A stretch of 64,000 nt of DNA from Isoetes taiwanensis (Eukaryota > Streptophyta > Lycopodiopsida > Isoetales > Isoetaceae). Below are positions 32,373 to 44,727 of this stretch, in pieces; positions within the stretch are counted from its first letter, which is position 1, and every line of letters starts with the position of its first letter. The DNA lies in the NCBI GenBank assembly GCA_021234155.1, contig JAJEKV010000083.1, forward strand, positions 1,196,213 to 1,260,212, written 5' to 3'. A model generated the notes under the pieces. It ran no database searches, was not told the origin of the DNA, and saw nothing but the letters and a program-made list of their open reading frames with translations. The position numbers and the translations under genes are program-made.

Positions 32373-35300
32373 TAGATGTAATAGTCTGTTATCCTACTTA
32401 ACCAATAGTATCTCTTTTTCTCTAGAAAGACTCTTGTCTATCATCACTCTTCCCTAAACCAATCCGCCGGACTTGTGCAACCATGGTGAGCTAGGAATAA
32501 CCTAAGAGTTATTATCATCACTGCGGAATGTTTCCGCAACCATATCGACAAACGTTCACGCTGAGCGATGGAAGGGGATTCCTCGGAGTAAGATAAACAC
32601 TTCCAAGTTGGATTTAAATCCACTACTCACCTTGGATATTCTTTAGGCGACGATAATAATGTCCAGTTATCGACGTTCCTAGATCTATAGCTTTAAATGT
32701 TTTTTTTCCTTTGGTGGATGCCTTGATAACAAAATTTCTTCGGGCTCTGCCGTGATTTAATCTATACTACATTCATATGCTTTATATTAGATCTTATTCC
32801 ACGTTATATACTAAGGGTTAAGTTCTCTCAGAGTGTCTAAGCCTTTATTCATCTCATTTTCCGAGAAAGGATCTCTCTTAGCCCAACCGACTAGGGATTG
32901 CCATGTAGCACCCCTCTAGACCGTGGGTTTAGATTTCTTTGATCCTATCACCCTTCAATATTTCTTCTCAACGGTCGTGTTCCTTTTATGGACCACTTCC
33001 CCAAATCGCGATATATACTCCGTAATACGTGGTGATTGCTTGTGTTGAGACCCCCACAGTGATGTCAATACTTTACTCTAAATTATCTAGAGTACAAGTT
33101 TTAGTATTTTGTGCCAAACTTCACCGCCTATATGGCAGTGATTAACTGTCTATGTCACACGCCTATCAAATTGACAATGGCTTATCCTCTTTTGGTGTTG
33201 TTCTACCGTAACGGTCTAATGGCATCCAACCGTTGTTGAATAGTCATCTCTTCTAGGGTATCTAGATATGGTTGGGGCAAAGTGTTTCGAACCATTACTT
33301 GTGCCTAAACGTCATTAAGTTCCACAAATGGACTTACATATTTCAAAGGGATTATGTGATATCCCAAAGGACAATACCACTCAAAGACCTCTCAAGAGAG
33401 GCCTCTTCTATTAAAAAGGTTCTTGGAGAATTTAATCCACCATGTGTCATAGGAAATGGAAGTCTTCTTCCCTAAGCTATACACCAAACCTTTAAAGAGC
33501 TTTTCAACTCTTTGTCGCCTTCCAAGTCGGAAATCTATCCTTGCATGTTAGGGAAGACCCATCTTTAAGTCATGCCATTCATCCAAATATCGTGGAGGTA
33601 ATAACCTTCCCATCCAGGTCGTTAAATATCATCAATAAGGGCCCTTCATTTCTTTTCTTCTTCAATATATTTTTTTTTCGTCCTCGGCGATTTTCATTAT
33701 TATTGGCTTTCACGGTGACACAACATATAGAATTTACTCTTTGGGTTGTGGCTTCTATTTCTTAGCATCACCAATTCATTTACTCCTTTATTAGGCATTC
33801 TTTAACCGTCTTGTGGCTTCTAAGCCGCTATTATAGGCCATATGATATAACAGTTTATATCCAAGGTTATCCCCAAAACCCCCTATGTTGTTAACCCCAG
33901 AGGTTGGAGGTTATGATTCAACGTTGTCCTACACCCTAGAAATGTCAGTCATTACCTCTCTCTGTCATGACATTATGCCACAGTTGTGGCATTCCAAATA
34001 ACTTGGCATCCTCATCTAAGCCATAGTCATGACCTAAGTTAGTGAGTGAGACTTCGTATGAATCGTAAGTTACGGGCGCCTGTCTTGCATCTTGTCACCC
34101 TTCCTTCCTTCCTAAATTACCTACGTTTGATATGACCAAGGTTTGTATCGATGTTCGAGCCATATATGTTCTAACTTACATTTCCTAACCAATGGGGTCA
34201 CCTCAATCTCGATATGGATTAGAGATCTAGTCTTAGGTGTCTATGCAACACGTTCGAGCTTCTAGTAGGTAACTGCTATTCGCTACCCATCCTGAAATTG
34301 TACTATTGTACTATTCAACCCCATCACCTCGAGCTTTATTCTATGGGCCATTGACATTTATTTCAAGTGCCAACTACAACATCATACCTTAGCATGCAAC
34401 AAATTGATCCTGGCCGTTTGCACATTTCAACATATCTCTAGACTCTTCATCGATAATTTTGGGGTACACTCCTCTTTCTCTCCACGTGTCACCACTTAGA
34501 TTACCTCTCCAAGATGTTTATCGTATGTGTACATAGTATGCACATAATAAACATATATCTTCATCCCACAATGCTAGAGCTATGCTCTAACTTGGCTAAA
34601 GTGTAACCTTGCCAGTTCCTTGAAAGAAAAACCCATTGCCTATATACCTTTATGATGTGGCTGAGCCATTAACTTGCCAAATAGATAGTGGCCAACTCTA
34701 TGTTGGAATTGTATATGCTGCCTACATTTTGATAGGGTCCCCAGGTACTTCAACCATTTCTTTAGTACCTTATGGTACTTCAGTCCCGTACATAAACTAT
34801 GATTTCCCCCACGGGACTATGCCATAATTCCAAAGAATCGAAGGGCTTTTCTAAAGGCTCCTTTAGTTAAATATCCTTTGTGTTCCCAATATCCACCATG
34901 CTTTGTCACAATTATCTTATTTTCTTAAGTTATCATGTCAACTTCAACTTTTGGTCCCTGTCACCTATTGGCTCCCTCATAATGAGACGGGGGCATTGAA
35001 CCATCTCGATCTCATAATAGAAAACCCCTATGTTCAAATCTTCATTAGTAACCGCCATATGGTTATCCAATTCCTTACCCTCTTAAGAGTCTCAAAGTCA
35101 TACTCCATAAGAGGTGCGTACCTCAATGCAAGGGATCCTCCACCCTCTACTTCGAGGTCTGGAATTGCTCCCGTGAGTAGGCTAACTCTTAGGATATATG
35201 GACTATTGATCTATATAATCTCACCCCTTCTAATCGATGCACATACATATATAGCCATCAATTAGTGTTGACATAATAGTTGACCATATTTATGACAATG

Positions 35301-36283
35301 TTGCTGATGCTATAGATGATAGAATTTGTATCATAGGTAATGTCGCCATAATTTAAATATCACTTTTTATATCACAATGCTTTTTGAGATTTTAAGTGAT
35401 ATTAAAGTGATGACAAATGGCTATCCTCTTGTATTGTCTGAATAAGCCTAGATAGCACCATTTTGTAAAACATGACCAACCATTTCTCAATGTGAAAGCC
35501 TCATGCATCGAACCAGAATGAACTACATTTATACATGTTTATCGGTTGAGCTGTAAAAGACAAGAGGGTGCTATACCCTCTATCTTCAAGGCACTTCAAT
35601 GCTTCTGAACGCGTAGCACTTCAATGACATTTCATGTTAATTGAGAAAGGATGCAAGGGCAAAAAAGACATACCGCTGTTTAACCAGCAAACTTTAGGTA
35701 GATATGTTCTTACGATAGCAAGTAGAAAATACACATAGCAGGCAACTCGACTGGGGAATTTCCAAAAGGCACTCTAAAGTTCTATAATGAAAGGCCGCCG
35801 TCTCTCTTTGTGTTCCTCAACCACGAAAATATCTCCACCATTTCAAAATATAGTAAAAAAGCAAGGGTGTGAATAGTGCCATGAAGTCCTCCAATAATTC
35901 CTGCACAATTTCTTCCATGAGAGTAGCTTTTGTCTCTGGATGGTATAACAGAGAAAATTGTGTTGAGGCACACTATCTGGGGCCATATTTTGCATACACA
36001 CCAAATGGCATGTTGTTAACCTGGTGATACTTTTCTGTTAAATAACGCAAACTACCAGCTGATAGTTCGTTATCATTTTACCACTCGTTTGTTGGTACAC
36101 GTTTGTGCAAATAGTGTTATTGTAATCCTTCTTGTTGTAGCGTCAATATAATTTATTAGTCATATGCAAATCATTCTGCACAAACAATGAAAAGCAACCA
36201 AAACATAACTGGTTGAGCTTTCTACAAAGATGATGTTGTTACCCCTGTAAGCACATGTAACTGTAACCTACTATAGGACTTGA
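32373..36283. other. Long gene-free stretch
   Basis: I found no recognisable domain, phase-consistent exon chain or element border in these 3.9 kb. Between about 32.4 and 35.3 kb the base composition is even and the stretch has many short frames, so it may be the decayed inside of an old LTR element, but nothing here proves it. Confidence 0.4.
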
Positions 36284-36321
36284 GCGAATATGCTAATCAA
36301 GTGCGAATATGCTAATCAAGT
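36284..36321. repeat. 19-bp tandem duplication
   Basis: GCGAATATGCTAATCAAGT occurs at 36284 and again at 36303 with no change. Confidence 0.9.
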
Positions 36322-36681
36322 GCAATCATTTATCTGCCACCTACATAATTTTGTAGCTCCTATTAGTTTATGTTATTCCCTTTCCATGCAAAGAGATCAT
36401 TGCACTGATTCTTGGACATATTGGCTGGACATTCTACTCACATTGAAGAAGAAGAAATGGTGTAATGGAAATGAAGGGAATATATCGATGGCATGGAGCA
36501 GACTGTTATACCTAAAACATTACTTTGTATTTAGTAAAGAACATTCAGAGATGAACTCATATGATTGACATGAAGCAGACTGTCGTGGAACATTTTTGCA
36601 CTGATTTAAAACATTGCGGATTCGGTGGGGCAAGAAGACATTTTCCTTTCTCGTTAGGCAAGAAGACATTGTTCTTTCTCA

Positions 36682-36831
36682 AAACCTCGTATTATAGATT
36701 AGATAAGACAAGATAAGATAAGATAAGATAAGATAAGATAAGATAAGATAAGATAAGATAAGATAAGATAAGATAAGATAAGATAAGATAAGATAAGATA
36801 AGATGAATTTTTAGAAACCTCGTATTATAGA
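36682..36831 (-). mobile_element. LINE insertion consisting almost only of its tail
   Basis: A 116-bp insert (36699-36814) of AGATA pentamers, ending AGATGAATTTTTAG, is flanked by the perfect 17-bp repeat AAACCTCGTATTATAGA at 36682-36698 and 36815-36831. Read on the - strand the insert is CTAAAAATTC followed by a TTATC tail, which matches the very 3' terminus of the LINEs in this window, whose tail is TATTC. Confidence 0.8.
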
Positions 36832-36924
36832 AAGAGGAAGCCTAAGGTTGAGAAAAAAGTTCAGAAACAAAGTGCTTACCTCAATAACATCTATCTTTTT
36901 ATTGACAAAGTATGCATTGACAAT

Positions 36925-37736
36925 GATCTTCTCTGACATTGCCATTGGCAATACCCTTGTTGTTATGTACATAAAGATTGGAAGCTTGGAGGAGGCACTT
37001 AAAGTGTTTTCGGATTACCCAAGCAAGATGTGGTATCGTAGATTGCAATGATTGCAAGACATGATCATCATGGGAAAAGCAAGTTTGCAGTAGAATGTTA
37101 TAGCAACATGGTTGAGAAAATAAAAACTGATAGGGTCACGTTTTCAGGTATGCTACAAGTATGATATGTGCCATAAGTCAAGTCCAGCATATCCATGAGC
37201 AAATAGTTGAAAATGGTAACGATTCTGAGATTGGTAAAGGAGGTGCACTTATTTACATGTATTCAAAGTGTGGAAGCTTGTTAGAAGCATCCAAAGTCTT
37301 TGATGAATTGCAAAATAAAAATGTAGTCGTTTCGAGTGCCATGATCATCGGATATATTCAGGATGGTGAAGCTGGATTGGCTGCAGAGTGCTTTGAAAAT
37401 ATGAAAAATTATGGAATTCAACATAATGATGTTGCATTCCTTGGCATACTCACAACACTCAATCGTGTGGATTTGATAGATGAATGGTATGACAGATCTA
37501 CGAGTGAATACGATGGCTTAAACTTCAACTTACTTCACATCACATGCATGGCGGAACTTTTGATCCATGCAGGATGTTTTGAAGAGCCAAAAGTTTTTAT
37601 TTCTTTTACCGTGAAACTAATATTTGTTTGTGGGCATCTTTGCTCAATGCATGCAAATAGGAAGAAAATGCTTGATGAATCACTTGGCATCAGATTGTTG
37701 AGTGCATTATCCAGCAGTTGTAGCATAGCCTAGTGT
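36925..37736 (+). pseudogene. PLS-class PPR protein pseudogene
   Basis: Tandem PPR motifs are clear: DIAIGNTLVVMYIKIGSLEE, then after a frame change VTFSGMLQV, QHIHEQIVENGNDSEIGKG, ALIYMYSKCGSLLEASKVFD, SAMIIGYIQDGEAGLAAECF, and a final motif like the E-domain lead-in (LLHITCMAELLIHAGC). PPR proteins bind organelle RNA; PLS-type members guide RNA editing. Stops and shifts occur at about 37,050 and 37,163, and no DYW domain follows before the stop near 37,733. It lies 94 bases to the right of the tail-only LINE insertion. It looks like a decayed copy. Confidence 0.85.
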
Positions 37737-39170
37737 GCATCATGTTCCTTTGTCTTAGATCGCAACTATTGATAGACATGATCAAGAACTGCACTCCTGG
37801 AATATGCATTTTTCATATCATTAGCATGTTCTTATGCTTCAAGACTGGATTTGCTTGAAGAAACCAAGGACTGGTTATTTCTTGAATTTTTAAGGCAATG
37901 GGGAGATTGATTCCAAGCTTTCGTAGAATAAGGGAGGATCAGACAAAGAATCCAAGAGACTTAGAGACATATTGCCTTTTGAAAGTCATCTCATTGTTGT
38001 AGAATTCGCAGATACGTTTTATGATAGGGAATAATGAATTGCTGTTAAATTCTACGCTAAAAATAAAGGGGATTTTAGGTAGAACCAACATCTAATTTTG
38101 ATTCATTCTGAATTGTCAATTCTTTGCCATGTGGCAGCTTGTTGCAAACCGATGCTTGCAAGCAAAGTGGATAAATTCGCTGCTCAAAGGTACTGGGGCA
38201 TTTTAGCAACAATGTCACCTAGTGAAGCCCCAATCAACACTAAAAGCACTAAGCACATACTTTTCAAGTCTCCAATAGTCTCCAAAGGGAGGGTTTGTCT
38301 GAGTTTATGCTAAACAAAATTGCAATTATATGCACATGTTTTTGTATAGTTGGAGCCTTTTATTGCGACCTCTTTATAAAATATGTCATGCATATAAGCT
38401 TATTAACGTTAAATTGGTACTTTAGTTAAATCTTCGGAACTAGAGTTTGCCTAATGAAACGAAGAATGGACGTCATGCCTAACGCTAGCCATTAATAGCA
38501 ATAATCTTAAGGTTCTTCTAGGTTCATTCCATAGTCGCAAACTACACATCATTTCTCCAAAATTCACAAGAAAATTATTGGTTTCCGATTTGATCCAGCC
38601 TTTAATATATAAACGCTAGTTTGAATTTACTAAACTCCAACATCAACAACTAGTATACATAGTTGTTTGCGGCGCAAGTTTTATATGAATTGGGAAGGTG
38701 CATAGTTTGAATATTCCTTTACCTTATAATTTGTCTAGTAATTTTTTTTTCTCAACAATCTAACATAATTAGTTGCAAAATTGAATCCAAGCCTAGAACT
38801 GCCCAAGCCTACTATTGCTCATTTTTGCTCGTTTTTTTTTTTAAACCTCGTCAATAAACTTATCTATAAATCCTCCATAAGCTTAGCTCCCAGATTTATA
38901 TTACAATGGGGGGGAGCATAAGCTCAATACTATATAGGCTTGGTGGAAAATCATGTTAGGGCTAGTTGTACTACTCCTTCCCGCAGCTTTGGCAACAAGA
39001 ACAAGTTGTATCCGTGAGGCTCTCTGAGATTTTTGCAGAAAGGATCCCTAGAGAGTGCCGCAAAGAGCTGCATCCCGAACAAATTTATTACTTCATATGC
39101 TTAAATAACATCATCTCTGGCCAAGCTACGACCTATGTATCTTTGTTGGCGGGACGATGATGGGCTAGAT
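37737..39170. other. Non-coding stretch
   Basis: No gene or element border was recognised. Short open frames lack known domains. Confidence 0.5.
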
Positions 39171-39342
39171 GACGTCCTCCCTCGAGGCATTATGGCCCGG
39201 GAAAAAGGCTGAGTGGCCATGTGGCCAGGAAATTCCGAGGCCGTACGACAGTGCGGCCGAGGAATTTCCGTACGGCCTCGGAATTTCCTGGCCAAATGGC
39301 CACGAGGCCATTTTCATGAACCATAACGCCGAGGGAGGACGT
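39171..39342. mobile_element. 172-bp foldback (MITE-like) element
   Basis: Two arms of about 76 bases face each other: 39171-39247 and 39268-39342. The outer ends read GACGTCCTCCCTCG and its complement. The inner 23 bases of the arms (CCAGGAAATTCCGAGG onward) are perfectly complementary around a loop of about 21 bases. It is far richer in GC than its surroundings. No clear target duplication was found. Confidence 0.7.
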
Positions 39343-40128
39343 TATCGACCTTAACGTCATTGGCCGAGGCATTTGGCAGAGCCGCCATAGCCAAGCTTGG
39401 CAGCCCACGATGCATTCGGCAAGAAAAATGCACTGCGACAAATTTTTGTCCTCCTCGTAATGTTTCTTACATTGCATTTTGGGTCTCAAATCTGGCGAAC
39501 ATGCCTTTGGATTTTGTTAGGGAGACCCATAGTCCAAAAGGGGGCAATATCTCATTTTCTTCAGGCATTTGATGCTCTTCGGATTTTCATTTGGAGGCCC
39601 ATAGTCCAAACAGGGCAAAATCTCATTTTCTTCAAGCATCTGTAACATTTCATTCCGGTTTTCTCACAAAGCTTTTTTCTGCTCTGTTCTTGTCGTCGAA
39701 ATTATTGCTGTATATGCGAAAATAAAGCTTAACCACTTCGTTCAAACTAAAAGCAGGGCTCAGCATTCTTCCATAAGCTTTTTTCTTCGACCAACAGCGA
39801 GAAACAGAGGCCCATGGTTGCGAGCTCTTCTTTAAAAATGCATGCAACAAACGCGTCTTACATCAAACGCATACATCAAACGCGATCGATTTTTTAAAGA
39901 CATCCGCTATCTTCGGTGTCATCCCGTTTACGTTCTTATACAGTAAGGGCTTTGTAAATGCAGAGTTCTAGAGTTACACCATTCTAGACCATTTGCTTCC
40001 TTCAAAAATCACCTGCTCCCTTTGGGTCGGCAAGCATACATGCAAATCTGTATAAAAAAACAGGCAGAAGCACAATTAGCACATGAGAAGCCGCCTGAGA
40101 AGCCGCCTGGAGGCTGCCTGGAGGTCTG

Positions 40129-40314
40129 TGTTCGAGGCATTCTAGGCCTCACATCTATCTTTATCTAGATATTTACTATTATTGGTATATTTATCTACTT
40201 ATTATTAGACTTGCCTTTTAGGCAAGATATATGTACTACATGAAAAGCATTAAGTAAAAGTATCTTGTGTGTGCAACCTTCTCTTGTTGTTTACTTGTTA
40301 TTACTTGTTTAATA
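40129..40314 (+). repeat. 5' LTR of the 40-45 kb copia element
   Basis: Starts TGTTCGAGGC and ends TTTAATA, so it does not finish in the usual CA. It is preceded by the target duplication GTCTG and followed at once by the primer site. Confidence 0.95.
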
Positions 40315-40940
40315 TGGTATCAGAGCAGGCAACGGTTTCCATACGTGGGGCGACTGGAACAAGGACGCTCTATGTGTTTGATGGGACAGGTTATCCTGCA
40401 TGGAAAACGAAGATGAAAATTGTACTTCGAAACGACAAAGTTATTGATGTTGTGTTAGGAGTGGTGGTGCGTCCTTTGCAACCTGAAAGTGCGTCTGGGG
40501 TTCTTTTGACACAAGGGCCTCAGTATGATGCATGGCGCAAAGAAGTAGAAGATTGGGATGATAAAGATCAGGTTGCTCGAGGCATGATACTTTTGCCCTT
40601 AAGGATTCTATTCTTGTTGATGTCGAAGTATATGAGCATGCTAATGAAGTATGGGAGTATTTGGACAAAATTTATTTGAAGCGGACAAAACAAGAAGTGT
40701 TGCATCTACGTAATAAATTGAGCGGTTTTAAAGTATATGGTTCTGATTCCATTGATGATCATATTGATAAATTTAAAGAATTGCTAGAACAATTGTCGTC
40801 CCGTTGGGCAGACGGATTGGAGAAAGAGCAATTACATCATGTTGTTAGGCACGATGCCTCATGATTTTGACACTATAGTCAATGTTCTTCTTAATAAAGA
40901 AGATTTGGCTTTTGAAAGTGCATGTTTATCATTGAAAGAT
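40314..40940 (+). pseudogene. Copia gag (40-45 kb element)
   Basis: The likely start ATG overlaps the last base of the LTR and the primer site, giving MVSEQATVSIRGATGTRTLY. The copia gag signature LYVFDGTGYPAWKTKMKIVL follows. The frame shifts near 40,600 and again before 40,860, with later pieces in other frames (LSGFKVYGSDSIDDHIDKF). Gag forms the particle shell. Confidence 0.8.
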
Positions 40941-41599
40941 CATGTTAAGTAAAGTGAAGCATGAGGTTGTTCCCCTAGAGGAAAAAGCTTTAGTTGTTCA
41001 TACCACTCCCGATCAACAAATTCTTACGGGTTCTCGGCGTGCTAGAGAGTCTAGTGATGGCGAAAAGGCTTTTATATTGCATATAAAAGTTTAAAAAAAG
41101 CATATATCCCAAGGCGGAATTTTTACTTTCGGCGTGATTCTAGTGGTGGATTTTTCGGTGGCACAAATCGTGCTTTTTCGGGGTTCTTTGGCAATAAGGA
41201 CCGTGGGTGTTCTTTTTTGTGGAAAGTATAATCATGAGGATTCTAATTGTCATCTTCGTCAATTTTTAAGAAACACCATGCTCATAATAACATGGTTTAT
41301 GAAGCTCGGGCTATGTTGGTGGATTCATCCACTTATTTTATTAATGTCGATTCGGGGAGCAACCGCATATGACTTATGCCAAGGAGCATTTGGTGAATTA
41401 TTTTCCTATTCACTTTCAAAAATTGGTGTATCTTGGTGGCGATACTTGTCATAAGGTAGAAGGTATTGGAGATTTAATTATCTGAGACCTCATCACGGGG
41501 TCTATATTCTAGGAGGTGTTCTCCATGTTCTGGATTGCGTAAACAACACTTTCTACGTTTCTCGACTTGCGACTTAGGTCTTTGTGGTGCGGTTTGAGC

Positions 41600-42640
41600 G
41601 AAATGTTTGTCACTTCATTGTTGATGGTTGCATATTAGCTACTGCTCACCGCATGGGACATCTTTATCAAATTAATCTCACTGCTGATTTTGTGAATATG
41701 GTGACAGACAAAGGAAGTGGTTTGTCGTTGCTGTGGCACCACAGGTTTGGTCATGTCAGTTTCCCTTATCTTGTTGCCTTGGAACGTAACAAAGGCGGTG
41801 AAAAGGATTTCATTTATCTTCAAAGTCTATGGGTGGTTGTGATACATGTGCTCTTGGGAAATTGCATAGGCGCCCGTTCTTCAAATCTGAGATTTCGACA
41901 ACTAATATTCTTGACTTAGTGCACTCTGACATTTGTGGTCCATTGCCATATTCACATGGAGGTGGTCGCTACTTTTTACTATTCATTGATGATTTTTCTA
42001 GATATACACATGTTTATATTCTCAAAAACAAGTCGAGGTATTTGCTAAGTTCAAGGAGTTCAAGAGGATGGTTGAAACACAAGCGGGTAGAAGCGATTGA
42101 AAAGATTCTTGCGATGTGACAATGGTGGTGAATATAAATTGCATGCTTTTGCTCAATTTTGTGTTGAAGAAGGTGTTCATCATGAGTTTACTATTCCTTA
42201 TACACCTCGTTGAGAATGGAGTGTCTGGCGCAAGAATCGTACTATTTTTTGAATCTTGCCGTTGTATGTTGATTCATGCGGGACTTGAAAGTTCTTTTTA
42301 GGCGAGAATGCGTGGCAACCTGGCGTCTATCTTGAGAATAGATTGCTTTACGTTGCTTTAGGTGATATGACCCCATATCGGTTATGGTTTGGCGATAAAA
42401 GCGGATGTTGCACATTTGCGCATTTTGGATGTTTGGCTTGGGTACATATTTCTACTAAGTAAAAGCTTGATCCCATGTCTAGAAGGTGTATTTTCTTGGG
42501 ATATTCCTTTGACACCAGTGGCTATCGTTTTTGGGATATTGAGGCACGAAGAGTTATCTTGGAAAGAGATGTTATTTTTGATGAGACACGAATGGCTCGT
42601 GAAACTTACAATCCCACAGCTTCAACTGTCATATTGCGTG
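41600..42640 (+). pseudogene. Copia integrase region (40-45 kb element)
   Basis: Pieces in several frames match the integrase order: LWHHRFGHVSFPYL, CDTCALGKLHRRPFF, ILDLVHSDICGPLPYSHGG (first catalytic Asp), YFLLFIDDFSRYTHVYIL, and later RCIFLGYSFDTSGYRFWD with the linker to reverse transcriptase. The second Asp and the Glu lie in the most damaged part (42,080-42,240). Confidence 0.8.
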
Positions 42641-42979
42641 ATTTTCATACTGAAGAGGATGATGATCCTCTTGTCCTAAGTTCTCCAAATGCTACTAGTG
42701 CTCAGAATCCTATGTTATCATCTTATACACTTCCTCATACTTCTACATCCGCTCATAATCCTTCATTAGTCCTTCATGAACTTCCTGATATGCCCGTCTC
42801 GATGAGCTCTGATGATGATAATGGTAGCATGGATGTGGTACCGGTTGCACCTAATATTGTTTCCTCCTCACACCGTCATTGGCAACCTACTAAAAGAATT
42901 TTGGACTATCATCTTGGGATGTTATTATCTTGATGATACTTATTCTTGTTTTACTATTACGGATGATCCTACCACTTAT

Positions 42980-43830
42980 GATGAGGCGATTTGCTTCTCC
43001 ACGGAGTGCAAATTGGAAAATTGCTATGGATCTTTGAATATGATTCCTTAATTCATAAGGGAACTTGGGAGTTGGTAGAATTGCCTTACGGAAGGAAGGC
43101 GGTTAAATGCAAGTGGACATTCAAGACTAAATATCTCGAGTGATGGTACTTTTGATAAGTTTAAAGCTCGCTTGGTTTATAAAAGGTTATTCTCAAGTTG
43201 CGGTGTGGATTATCTTTGAAACATTCTCACTGTAGTTCGGCTAACTCTTGTGAGGGGCTCTTTAGCATTCTGCACCGCCTATGATTTGGAAGTACATCGG
43301 ATGGATGTTAAGGCGGCTTTTCTTAATGGTGATCTTCAAGAAGAAATTTACATGGAGCAACCCGGTTGGATATGTTGTTCAAGGGAAGGAGGCTATGGTA
43401 TGTAGGTTGTGGAAATCTCTATATGGGCTTAGCGGGGCTTCCACGAGCATGGTACTTGAAGATGAATAATTTTCTATTATCGCCAGGATATCTTCCTAGT
43501 CACGGCCAGATTCGAATCTTTATGTCAAGAGATGTAATGGGCGATTTGTTATTATAGCTCTATATGTTGATGATCTGATTTTAGGCTGCTAATGGTATCA
43601 ATTTTCTCAATCAAGTCAAGCGAGATCTTTCAACGGCTTTTGAGATGGTTGATCTTGGGGCGATCCGTTCATGTTTGGGAATTGAAGTAACTAGAGATAG
43701 AAGCAAAGGATGGTTGCAGTTATGTCAAAACAAGTATATTAATGATATGGTTAAGAAGTTCGGTTTGGAGCATGCTAAGAGTCAAGTTACACCTTTGCCT
43801 ATAAGTTCTCGGAAGTATTCTTTGTCTACT
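42980..43830 (+). pseudogene. Copia reverse transcriptase region (40-45 kb element)
   Basis: Recognisable pieces in shifting frames include KCKWTFKTKY, a stretch equivalent to DVKAAFLNGDLQEEIYMEQP near 43,300, LWKSLYGLS, and YVDDLIL near 43,563. VDLGAIRSCLGIEVTRD and YINDMVKKFGLEHAKS follow. Several breaks fall where an expected CAG reads CGG or gains a base. Confidence 0.85.
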
Positions 43831-43861
43831 TGATTTCTCCTCTTTCGGATCTGAGACTTGG

Positions 43862-44470
43862 ATGAAATCGGTTCCATATGCTAGTCTTGTTGGAGCCTTG
43901 ATGTATTTGGCACATGCTACTCGTCCCGACATAAGCTTTGCAGCTAACACATTGGGTCAATTTATGCAGGATCCAGGCATCAAACATTGGCAAGCTGCGA
44001 AGCGAGTTCTTCGTTATTTAAAAGGCACTAACAATTATGGACTTCTTTACAGAAAGCAAGATCGCCATACTTCTCTCACTCTTCATGGTTATACTGATGC
44101 TGATTGGGCTGGAGATAATGAAACTTTGAGATCTACTAGCGGGGCTTGTTTTTTCTTTGATAAGTCTCTTGTTTCTGGTTTAGTAAAAGGCGACATTGTG
44201 TTCTTTGTGTCTTCAACCGAAAGGTATGTTCTTTGCTTCTTTAGCGAGTCGAGAACTTGTCAGTTCGCGAAGAATGTTGGAATGTTTTCAAACAAGTGCA
44301 ATTCACGGTAAACCACGGCTTATGTGATAACCGGGTACTATTAATTTGTCTCAAGATGAAGTCTTACACTCTAAATCTAAGCACATTGAAGTCCATTATC
44401 ATTATGTGAAGTGGAGGTTAAGAAAAGGGCGATTGTCTTGGAGTATTGCTTTGATTCTATGGTTCTTGGA
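43862..44470 (+). pseudogene. Copia RNase H region (40-45 kb element)
   Basis: The frame at 43862 reads SVPYASLVGALMYLAHATRP, DISFAANTLGQFM, AAKRVLRYLKGT, YTDADWAGDNETLRSTSGAC, with the first RNase H Asp intact. After a shift near 44,220 other pieces continue (SKSKHIEVHYH-like sequence near 44,380) to about 44,470. Confidence 0.85.
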
Positions 44471-44563
44471 TATCTTCTGAAATCATTAGGGTCGAAGAAA
44501 CATCTTCAATTTTCTCTCTCTCTTGGAATTATTGGAGAGTGATCATCATGCTTGGCTAGTCGA

Positions 44564-44619
44564 TTTATTACTGCTAAGGTTTTCCCTCGAAAACCCGAAA
44601 GGGCGGGGGTTTTTCATCC
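44564..44619 (+). other. LINE-type 3' hairpin block inside the copia 3' UTR
   Basis: TTTATTACTGCTAAGG, an AAAACCC-GAAA-GGG hairpin and a GGGGGTTTTTCATCC end match the 3'-UTR block of all three LINEs in the window. It lies between the RNase H region and the polypurine tract. Either the copia element picked up a LINE segment, or both use the same structured RNA module. Confidence 0.75.
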
Positions 44620-44727
44620 TGGTAGTAATACTTCTACTAGACCAAGGTCGCAGGGGGGGTAGGCGTGTTGGAGTTTGCACCCTTGGTCTATTTTGTTTTA
44701 GATGTGAGACCAAGATTGCAGGGGGAG

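Noticed and set aside
34636-35265. Open frames in the 32-36 kb stretch as genes
   Set aside because: No domain, no phase-consistent exon chain, and low similarity to anything I know.
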